Shown here: in pieces, positions 21,667 through 27,682 of the stretch
Numbering within the stretch: the stretch's first letter is position 1
How the letters are laid out: every line of letters starts with the position of its first letter
DNA from: an uncultured Collinsella sp.
Lineage (GTDB): Bacteria; Actinomycetota; Coriobacteriia; Coriobacteriales; Coriobacteriaceae
Assembly (NCBI GenBank): GCA_934621885.1
Contig: CAKTUH010000010.1
Coordinates: 1 to 27,682 of the forward strand
Direction of reading: 5' to 3'
DNA length: 27,682 nt
Notes under the pieces: model-generated
Told to the model about the DNA's origin: nothing
The model's input: only the letters and a program-made list of their open reading frames with translations
Database searches by the model: none
Translations under genes and position numbers: made by a program

Positions 21667-23229
21667 CTACTCCATACCCAGTAGCTCGCGCATCTGAGTC
21701 GCGTAGTTAGAAGCCATGTTGCCGTAGACAATCTGCACGCCGCCGTTAACATGCACGATGCCACGCGCTTCAAGCTTTTCGGTAAACTCGGCGTCGTCAA
21801 CCACCTTGTCACAGTCATTGAGCTGGATGCGCAGACGGGTGAAGCAGGCCTCGACAGACTTAATATTGTTGTCGCCGCCCACTGCCTCAACGATGGCGGG
21901 AATGAGATCGCTGATCACAGTCTTGGGAGCCTTTGCGGCCTCATCGTCGGACTCTTCCTCGCGGCCGGGGGTCTTAAGGTCCTTCTTAAGAATGATGAAC
22001 TTGAAGACGAAGTAGTACACCACGAAGTAGATGGGGCCGAGGAACAGGATAACCTGCCAGTTGGAGCCTTTGGCTGCACCCATAATGCCGTTAAAGATCA
22101 ACGACAAGAGCGGGCCGCCGAAGGACGCGGAACCGGCCACGTTGAACTGCAGGATATAGGTCAGCGCATAGGCAAGACCAGCCATGAGAGCGTGGAACAC
22201 GTAGAGGATGGGCGCGATAAACAGGAAGGAGTACTCGAGCGGCTCGGTAATGCCGGAGAGGATGCAAGGCACCACGATGGCGATCATGAGCGCTGCGGTC
22301 TTCTTCTTGTTCTTGGGAAGCGCCGTCTTGTAGAAGGCGAGTGCAGCGCCGGGCAGGCCGAACATGGCGAAGATAACCTTGCCGTTCATGACAAAACGGC
22401 TGACCTCGATGTTAAACGGCGTGCTGGGAGAGCCCAGGATCGCGTTGTAGATATTGATAGCGCCCTGAACAGTCTGGCCGTCGATGGTCTCGACGCCACC
22501 GAGCGACGTGAAGAAGAACGGCAAATAGACAAAGTGATGCAGGCCAAAAGGCAGGAGCATGCGCTCGCCGGCGCCATAGACAAATGCTCCAAAGGCACCC
22601 GTAGTCTTGATGAACTCGGACAGCGCACCGAGAGCGTTCTGAATAAACGGGAAAACAAAGGACATGACCAATGCGAGGATGCTGCATGAGAGCAGCGTCA
22701 CCGCCGGGATAAAGCGCGTACCGTTGAAGATGGAGAACACGGCAGGCAGTTCAATCTTGTAATAGCGATTATGCAGCCATGCAACAATTGCGCCCACCAG
22801 AAGACCGCCGATAACGCCAGTGTCGAGCGTGGTGATACCGAGAATCGTGCTCTGGCCCGTCGTAAGATTCGCGGGATCGATAACGCCAGTCGCCGTAAGG
22901 AACGTGCCCATCACGGAATTCATGCACATGTAGCCCAAAAAGCCACAAAGCGCCGCGGTAGCCTTCTCGGACTTGGCGAAGCCATAGGCGAGACAAATCG
23001 AGAAGATAACCGGGATGTTGTTCATAACGATGCCGGCAGCGGCCTTGAGAATCGAAAAGAAAATCGCAAAGCCCGGAGCAGCAAGCCAGGGAACAGCTGC
23101 CGTAAGGGTGGGGCTGGTAAAGGCATTGCCAAAGCCCTGAAGGATGCCGGCGATTGGCAGGATCAAGACAGGCGTCATGAGGACTTTGCCCAGGCGCTGG
23201 AACTTTGCCAGCAGCTCATCTTTGTTCAT
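21667..23229 (-). CDS. PTS transporter subunit EIICB, glucose/maltose (alpha-glucoside) type
   Basis: This membrane permease transports a sugar and phosphorylates it during transport. The EIIC domain (about 1-420) has around ten hydrophobic segments and the signatures PVLILPIAGILQGFGNA, NGTRFIPAV, LLPFGLHHFVYLPFF and SGITEPLEYSFLFIAP. The EIIB domain (about 440-520) has SVEACFTRLRIQL with phosphorylated Cys462. No EIIA domain is attached and none is nearby, so a shared EIIA-Glc type protein elsewhere is needed. The paired GH4 gene points to a maltose-like alpha-glucoside rather than glucose. The order GH4 then EIICB on the minus strand suggests an operon, with a hairpin in the 82-base gap. 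Confidence 0.92.
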   Translation of the reverse strand: MNKDELLAKFQRLGKVLMTPVLILPIAGILQGFGNAFTSPTLTAAVPWLAAPGFAIFFSILKAAAGIVMNNIPVIFSICLAYGFAKSEKATAALCGFLGYMCMNSVMGTFLTATGVIDPANLTTGQSTILGITTLDTGVIGGLLVGAIVAWLHNRYYKIELPAVFSIFNGTRFIPAVTLLSCSILALVMSFVFPFIQNALGALSEFIKTTGAFGAFVYGAGERMLLPFGLHHFVYLPFFFTSLGGVETIDGQTVQGAINIYNAILGSPSTPFNIEVSRFVMNGKVIFAMFGLPGAALAFYKTALPKNKKKTAALMIAIVVPCILSGITEPLEYSFLFIAPILYVFHALMAGLAYALTYILQFNVAGSASFGGPLLSLIFNGIMGAAKGSNWQVILFLGPIYFVVYYFVFKFIILKKDLKTPGREEESDDEAAKAPKTVISDLIPAIVEAVGGDNNIKSVEACFTRLRIQLNDCDKVVDDAEFTEKLEARGIVHVNGGVQIVYGNMASNYATQMRELLGME

Positions 23230-23251
23230 GGGATACCCCTCTTAAAGAAAC

Positions 23252-23282
23252 GGGGCGTGCAGCTCTACAGCCCACACGCCCC
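23252..23282 (-). other. Intercistronic hairpin between the GH4 and EIICB genes
   Basis: GGGGCGTG (23252-23259) pairs with CACGCCCC (23275-23282) around a 15-base loop. No T-run follows. It could set different expression levels for the two genes. Confidence 0.4.
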
Positions 23283-23311
23283 ATAACAGTTATCAAGCGC
23301 TATGGAACTAG

Positions 23312-24637
23312 CTACTTAAGCTCCGGCCAGTAATCCTTATTGGCCTCGATGAGCTTGTCGAGCACTTTGCGAGCCTTCTTTGCGTCACCGACCAGACGAT
23401 TAAGCGTGAGTGCCTGCAGAGCCTTCTCGTAGGAACCCTCCATCCAAGCCTCAACGGTCAGGCGCTCATAGGCGTACTGGTTCTCCATAAGGCCGCGATA
23501 GAAGGTACCGATCTTGCCAACAGCATAGGGCTGCGGGCCATTGGCGCCCACGCTTGCCGCGACCTCGACCATGGCGTCATCGGGCATGCCCTCGATAATG
23601 CCGTTGTTGGGCACGATGACAATGAAGGTCTTGTTGGTGTTGCGGTAGATGGCGGAAGTGATTTCGACAATCATATCTCCGTGAGCATCGTTCTGCACAA
23701 CCGAGGACCCCTTGGCAGTACCGACTTGCGCCACGCGCTCACACTCGGCGAACACGCGCTTCTCACGACCGTTGATAACCTCGTCGGAGCGAGTGTAGTC
23801 GGGGTCGAGGTGAGCGACCTTGTACTCGGGATACAGATAGTACTGCAGATACGTGTTGGGCAGATAGTCGGGGAAGTCCTCGAGCATGTCCTTGACCATG
23901 GCGTAGGTATCAAGCCAGGACTGATCACGCTGCTCGGCATCGGCAGGAAGGAAGCCGTTCTTCTCCGTGTACTCCTTAATCTGCGGGACGAGATCATGAC
24001 CCTCTTCATCGTAGATGTGCTTGAACCAACCGAAGTGATTGAGGCCGAAGTACACGGGCTCCGTCTTGCTCATATCGCGACCGAGCAGGCGTCCGTAAGA
24101 GCGCATGAGGTTGACAGGCTGGTCGCAGATATTGAGGACGCGATGCTCATCGGGCAGGACGCGCTCGAGACCATATGCCACAATAGCAGCCGGGTTGGTG
24201 TAGTTGATAATCCACGCCTCCGGGCTATGAGCGCGAACGTCGTTGACGATTTCAACCATGTCATGCATGGAGCGCATACCGTAAGCCATGCCGCCAGGGC
24301 CCACCGTTTCCTGACCGATGATTCCCATATGCAGCGGAATCTTCTCGTCCTTGCTACGCATCTCGTAGCCGCCGGTACGAATCTGGCAGAGCACAAAGTC
24401 GACGTCAGTGTATGCCTCGTCCTTATCGGTGGTGTAACCAAACTCCACACCGGGCTCCTCCTCGGCGAAGAGGATCTTGCCAAACTCGCCGATTGGACGC
24501 TGGCGCTCGGCATCGATGTCATAGAGCATTACGCGGTTCAGCGGCAGAATATCCATGTGCTTAGTCAGAGCTTTAAGAATGCCGGGGCACCACGTGGAGC
24601 CGCCGCCAACGATCACAATATTGAGCTTATCCTTCAT
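23312..24637 (-). CDS. Family 4 glycosidase, probable 6-phospho-alpha-glucosidase
   Basis: This 441-residue enzyme uses NAD+ and Mn2+ to hydrolyse phosphorylated disaccharides brought in by the PTS. The dinucleotide fold begins IVGGGSTWCPG (9-19). NYTNPA is at 145-150. The metal ligands are Cys171 in NICDQPVNL and His201 in GLNHFGWF, at positions like those of B. subtilis GlvA. The CD-x-P form, rather than CN-x-P, is the pattern known for the alpha-specific branch. The start follows GGAGGG. It lies upstream of the EIICB gene on the same strand and divergent from an RpiR regulator, together forming a sugar-use cassette. Confidence 0.9.
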   Translation of the reverse strand: MKDKLNIVIVGGGSTWCPGILKALTKHMDILPLNRVMLYDIDAERQRPIGEFGKILFAEEEPGVEFGYTTDKDEAYTDVDFVLCQIRTGGYEMRSKDEKIPLHMGIIGQETVGPGGMAYGMRSMHDMVEIVNDVRAHSPEAWIINYTNPAAIVAYGLERVLPDEHRVLNICDQPVNLMRSYGRLLGRDMSKTEPVYFGLNHFGWFKHIYDEEGHDLVPQIKEYTEKNGFLPADAEQRDQSWLDTYAMVKDMLEDFPDYLPNTYLQYYLYPEYKVAHLDPDYTRSDEVINGREKRVFAECERVAQVGTAKGSSVVQNDAHGDMIVEITSAIYRNTNKTFIVIVPNNGIIEGMPDDAMVEVAASVGANGPQPYAVGKIGTFYRGLMENQYAYERLTVEAWMEGSYEKALQALTLNRLVGDAKKARKVLDKLIEANKDYWPELK

Positions 24638-24797
24638 GTTCCGTCCCTCCAGGGTTGGCTGATCGGTGTTCTCGAAGACCTTGGGCTCCGCGGTTGTCCT
24701 CGGCTTGCTTCGTTTCGATTGCTATTTTGCGACCTGAGATCATTTGCGAACCCCCGTGTTGGCCAATGCGAAACGGGGACACATGATTTCGCTCACA

Positions 24798-24811
24798 ACA
24801 CAGATATGTGT
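24798..24811. promoter_or_regulatory. Candidate operator in the GH4/RpiR divergent region
   Basis: ACACA-4-TGTGT is a 5-bp dyad in the 298-base gap between the divergent GH4 and RpiR genes. On the minus strand, TTGGCC, 16 bases and AATGAT near 24737-24764 are a weak promoter candidate for the GH4 operon. Nothing else in 24638-24935 is convincing. Confidence 0.25.
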
Positions 24812-24935
24812 AGACGGACACGCACGTTTGCCCAGTTCAGGAGCGATAGGCAATCGTGGCCGGTTGCCGATTTCTCACCTGGCTACACAAAGCGGTACCA
24901 TATGTATGGCGAGGTGCGAGGGGCTGAAACATCTT

Positions 24936-25685
24936 ATGAAAGATCAAGAATCTTTTTATGATCATGTGCGAGCTGGCGAGAGCAAGCTCAACGATCTCGA
25001 AAGCGAGATCATGCGCTACATCATCGAGCTGCGTGATGATGTTGACGACGTCACGCTTAAGAGCGTTGCCGAGCGGTTCTTCGTCGCTCCCAATACAATC
25101 GTCAGGCTTGCTCATAAACTTGGCTTCTCGGGGTTCACAGAGCTCAAACGATCGTATTCTGCCTCACTTGACCGCAATCGATTCACTATCGAGGCACTTC
25201 CACTCGACACCCAGCTCGTACAGACCAAAGACTTACTTAACGATCGGGTCATCGATTCCGTCGTAAGCCTTATCCAGGATGCCTCACATATCGTGTTCTT
25301 CTGCTCGGGCTTTTCTAAATACCCATGCCTAGAAATGGCGGAGAAGCTCAAGATCATGGGCAAGAACACCGATACGCTCAGTGAACGCCATGTCATGAGG
25401 CACTACGCCGAATTGCTCGGCAAAAATGATCTTGTCTTTAGCGTTTCGGTCAGCGGTGAGACGCAGGTATCAATCGATGCCACCTCAATAGCAAAGACAC
25501 GTGGTTGCAAGGTGGTCACGCTCACCGGCTTTTCGCGCAACTCGCTGTCCAAGCTGGCCGACTTCCCCATCTACACCGTGCAAAAGGAAATCCGACTGGG
25601 CAGCATGGATCTCGACAGTCGCCTGATGTTTTATTACGTGTTTGAATTGATATTTGAGCGCTATTTCAAACTGGCCAAGAAATAA
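24936..25685 (+). CDS. RpiR-family transcriptional regulator
   Basis: This is a 249-residue regulator. The N-terminal helix-turn-helix (about 20-75) has TLKSVAERFFVAPNTIVRLA and HKLGFSGFTELKRSY. The SIS sugar-phosphate-binding domain (about 100-235) shows SHIVFFCSGFSKYPCLEMAE, LVFSVSVSGETQV and KVVTLTGFSRNSLSKLAD. It most likely senses the phosphorylated sugar made by the adjacent PTS and controls the divergent GH4-EIICB operon. I chose the ATG at 24936, although the AGGGG box is rather far upstream (12 bases). In-frame earlier starts lack family sequence and a ribosome binding site. Confidence 0.9.
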   Translation: MKDQESFYDHVRAGESKLNDLESEIMRYIIELRDDVDDVTLKSVAERFFVAPNTIVRLAHKLGFSGFTELKRSYSASLDRNRFTIEALPLDTQLVQTKDLLNDRVIDSVVSLIQDASHIVFFCSGFSKYPCLEMAEKLKIMGKNTDTLSERHVMRHYAELLGKNDLVFSVSVSGETQVSIDATSIAKTRGCKVVTLTGFSRNSLSKLADFPIYTVQKEIRLGSMDLDSRLMFYYVFELIFERYFKLAKK

Positions 25686-25745
25686 AACTCTGCATGCGCC
25701 CGGCTTCGACTCTTTAGCAGCCTTCTATATGAAAGGTATCGTCCT

Positions 25746-26195
25746 ATGCAACGCGTACTGTTTGTCTGTCATGGCAATATCTGCCGCTCGACGATGGCTG
25801 AGTCGGTGTTTACCGAACTCGTGCACCGCGCCGGGCGCGAGGCGGAGTTTACCATCGATTCCGCGGCGACCTCGACTGAGGAGCTTGGCAACCCGCCGCA
25901 CCACGGTACCGTTGCCAAACTGCGCGAGGTCGGGATTCCCGTCGTTGCGCACCGTGCCCGCCAGGTGCGTCGCGCAGAGTATGGCAACTGGGATCACATT
26001 GTCTATATGGATGCCGAGAACGAGCGTGGCCTGCGTCGCATCTTCGGTGGCGATGACCCCGACAGCAAGATCTCGCGCCTGCTCGATTGGACCGACCGCC
26101 CCGGCGACGTGGCCGACCCGTGGTACACCGGCAACTTCGATGCCACGTACCGCGATGTACTTGCCGGCTGCACGGCTATGCTCGAGCGGCTGTAG
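25746..26195 (+). CDS. Low-molecular-weight protein tyrosine phosphatase
   Basis: This 149-residue enzyme dephosphorylates tyrosine, or possibly arginine as in YwlE. The phosphate loop is C8-HGNIC-R14-S15 and the general acid is Asp124 in DVADPWYTG. DSAATSTEELGNPPH matches the family's second conserved block, and the length is typical. The start follows GAAAGG. A remnant of the first 14 codons of a related gene lies at 21465, on the other side of the sugar cassette. In the B. subtilis prfA-upp region a similar gene (ywlE) is present; here it is far from that cluster. Confidence 0.93.
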   Translation: MQRVLFVCHGNICRSTMAESVFTELVHRAGREAEFTIDSAATSTEELGNPPHHGTVAKLREVGIPVVAHRARQVRRAEYGNWDHIVYMDAENERGLRRIFGGDDPDSKISRLLDWTDRPGDVADPWYTGNFDATYRDVLAGCTAMLERL

Positions 26196-26241
26196 GCGCT
26201 CGGGCGGCGCGGATGCACGAGCCACGCCATCGGCATAAGAC

Positions 26242-26305
26242 GAGCGTGGATTTTCTCCCACTTTGAGCGCGAAACGGCGCTCTAAACGGGAGATTTTCCA
26301 CGCTC
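26242..26305. repeat. Diverged inverted repeat related to the one at 8338-8401
   Basis: Arms 26242-26270 and 26277-26305 match over most of 29 bases, with perfect ends (GAGCGTGGA, GAGCGC). The core GTGGA-TCTCCCA is shared with the repeat near the left MFS gene. A further half copy (TGGGAGAAAATCCTCGCTCG) follows at 26316-26335. It separates the convergent phosphatase and TIGR04076 genes and fills most of 26196-26336. Confidence 0.65.
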
Positions 26306-26336
26306 ATTATCTCGGTGGGAGAAAATCCTCGCTCGA

Positions 26337-26665
26337 TTACTCGTCGACGATCTCGGCGAGCCAGACGTTCAGCGTATCGACCTCGGGGCAGCAGAACTTT
26401 GCCGTACCGGGCTCGTTACCAGGCACGGTTCCGCCATAGCGCAGGATATCGATGTAGGGAAAGCCCACGTGGCAGGCCATGGAGCACATCTTGCCGCGAT
26501 CGCGGTCGAAGTCAAAACGTCGCCCGGCTTGTGCCCATGATGGCAGCGGCATGTGCCCAGCTGGTCCACGCAGCTAATGCGAATACGTGGGCGCTTGCCG
26601 CGCGGGGCGCCGAGCGGCTTGTCCTCGCCCGCAGGCTTGACGCCGCCCTCGCCAGCATTACTCAT
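26337..26665 (-). pseudogene. TIGR04076-family protein gene with a one-base frameshift
   Basis: Two overlapping frames together give one protein. The first frame, from the ATG at 26665, reads MSNAGEGGVKPAGED and continues to CRCHHGHKPGDV. The second continues FDFDRDRGKMCSMACHVGF, PYIDILRYGG and FCCPEVDTLNVWLAEIVDE. The pattern GHKxGD, then CxxA, then PYxxxLRYGG, then CCP is that of the TIGR04076 family, whose function is unknown and which may bind metal through its cysteines. The switch falls at a run of four A on the plus strand (26514-26517), and one extra base there would restore the frame. The start overlaps the pyridoxal kinase stop, so translation would be coupled. It may be a true pseudogene or a sequencing error. 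Confidence 0.75.
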
Positions 26666-27482
26666 GGTCAATCACATCCAGGCAGGCCTCGATGGGAAGG
26701 CCAGCCGACTTGTCCTCTTGGTCGGCATTGCGCTCGATAAGCTCAGCCACCACACGCATGGCATCGGACGTCGCGCGCTGCAGACTCCAGCCTGCCATAA
26801 CGCGGCCAACGAGTACCGCCGAGAACGTGTCACCCGTGCCCGGGAAATAGACCGGAATGAGCTCAAAGGGAATCGTGAAGTACTCCCCCGCCACATGGTC
26901 GTAACCGATAACCGCGTTCGTGCCATTGACTACAGCGCTCGTAATGACCACCGACTTGGCGCCCAGCTCACGCACGGCGTTCACAAGGGCGCGGGCCTCG
27001 TCGGGCGTGATTTGCTCTGCAATAGGCCTATCGGCAAGCAGGCACGCCTCGGTGTAGTTGGGAACCGCGTAATCGGCGCACTCGAGCAGATGCCTCATGA
27101 GACCGATCGTGGACTCGGGCACGCCCGCATAGAGCTTGCCGTTGTCGCCCATGATGGGGTCGACAAACACCTTGGTGCCCTTTTGCGCACGGCGGTGGCA
27201 AAAGTCCGAGATGATGCGCGTCTCTTCCTCGGTCACGATAAAGCCGGTCGAGATGGCGTCGAACTCAAAGCCGAGTTCTTCCCAGATGGCAAGACTCTGA
27301 CGCACGTACTCCGTGGTGTCGTGGATGTAGAACTTGGGATAGTTGAGCGTATCGGAAACGAGCGCCGTCGGCAGGTTATGGATACGGTAACCCATGTGCG
27401 ACAGCACCGGCAGCATGGCGGAAAGCGCGACCTTGCCATAGCCGCACATGTCGTTGATCAGCAGCAGCTGAGTGTTCTTCAT
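26658..27482 (-). CDS. pdxY: Pyridoxal/pyridoxamine kinase
   Basis: This ribokinase-fold enzyme of 274 residues phosphorylates pyridoxal, pyridoxine or pyridoxamine in vitamin B6 salvage. It has NDMCGYGKVALSAMLPVL near the N-terminus, FVDPIMGDNGKLY (106-118), VPNYTEACLL, and the catalytic PGTGDTFSAVL with Asp218. The sequence is the pyridoxamine-kinase type found in gut Firmicutes and actinobacteria. The start MKNTQLLLIND at 27482 follows AAGGGAGA; the frame is open further upstream without family sequence. The TIGR04076-family gene overlaps its stop. The remaining 27483-27682 shows no supported gene. Confidence 0.9.
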   Translation of the reverse strand: MKNTQLLLINDMCGYGKVALSAMLPVLSHMGYRIHNLPTALVSDTLNYPKFYIHDTTEYVRQSLAIWEELGFEFDAISTGFIVTEEETRIISDFCHRRAQKGTKVFVDPIMGDNGKLYAGVPESTIGLMRHLLECADYAVPNYTEACLLADRPIAEQITPDEARALVNAVRELGAKSVVITSAVVNGTNAVIGYDHVAGEYFTIPFELIPVYFPGTGDTFSAVLVGRVMAGWSLQRATSDAMRVVAELIERNADQEDKSAGLPIEACLDVIDHE

Positions 27483-27682
27483 GAGGGTCTCCCTTGGTTC
27501 GGGCACGGCGCAGCAGCGCCACAATGCGACTAAGTGTAGCGCAGGGAACGCTGCGGACGGAAGCTTGCACCAAAGCCTCGACAAGGAGTGTCCCTAGGTG
27601 CCGGCAGAGACGATATGAGCAGGACATAAAAACATTGAGAGCCCCTGCTGCATGAAAGACCGCGGATCAGGCCGACAATGGT

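Noticed and set aside
27585..27682. Possible start of a plus-strand gene at the right edge
   Set aside because: An AGGAG-like box is present, but too little sequence remains to see a protein or a promoter.

Overview
The window looks like chromosomal DNA from a GC-rich gut actinobacterium of the class Coriobacteriia, most likely Collinsella or a close relative. This is an inference from codon use, the many short dispersed palindromes, the gene content, and a gene order that combines prfA, prmC, sua5 and upp. No rRNA, tRNA or CRISPR array was recognised.

Left part (1-9953, all genes on the minus strand): a conserved housekeeping backbone is read right to left as prfA (release factor 1), prmC (its methyltransferase), sua5/tsaC (tRNA t6A synthesis), glpK, upp, and then the start of a small membrane protein where an ATP synthase cluster would be expected. 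Accessory DNA has broken this backbone in two places. An AT-richer MFS transporter flanked by palindromes lies between prfA and prmC. Two toxin-antitoxin pairs (hicAB and higBA) lie between prmC and sua5. A strongly folded, RNA-like element sits just downstream of prfA.

Middle (9954-18436, minus strand): an M20 metallopeptidase is followed by a polar amino acid ABC transporter operon (binding lipoprotein, permease, ATPase). Next come a palindrome cluster, an IS200-type element with a single Y1 transposase, a galactose mutarotase-like gene, a membrane-anchored protein of unknown function, and an unusual fusion protein. The fusion joins an LpdD-like prenylated-flavin chaperone domain to an isopentenyl-diphosphate-isomerase-like NUDIX domain. 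The metal ligands of the isomerase are kept but the catalytic cysteine position is alanine. This is the most interesting candidate in the window, because prenylated FMN synthesis needs a dimethylallyl donor.

Right part (18597-27682): a second MFS exporter diverges from the fusion gene. It is followed by an AAA/DUF4143 ATPase with repeated palindromes in its promoter. A 14-codon remnant of a low-molecular-weight tyrosine phosphatase then ends exactly after the CX5R loop. Next is a sugar cassette: a PTS EIICB of the glucose/maltose type and a GH4 6-phospho-alpha-glucosidase, with a divergent RpiR regulator. An intact phosphatase follows. The window ends with pyridoxal kinase overlapped by a TIGR04076-family gene that carries a one-base frameshift.

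Functionally, the window links translation termination and tRNA modification, glycerol and uracil salvage, amino acid uptake, alpha-glucoside use and B6 salvage. It is heavily decorated with small palindromic repeats placed between genes and sometimes directly against stop codons.
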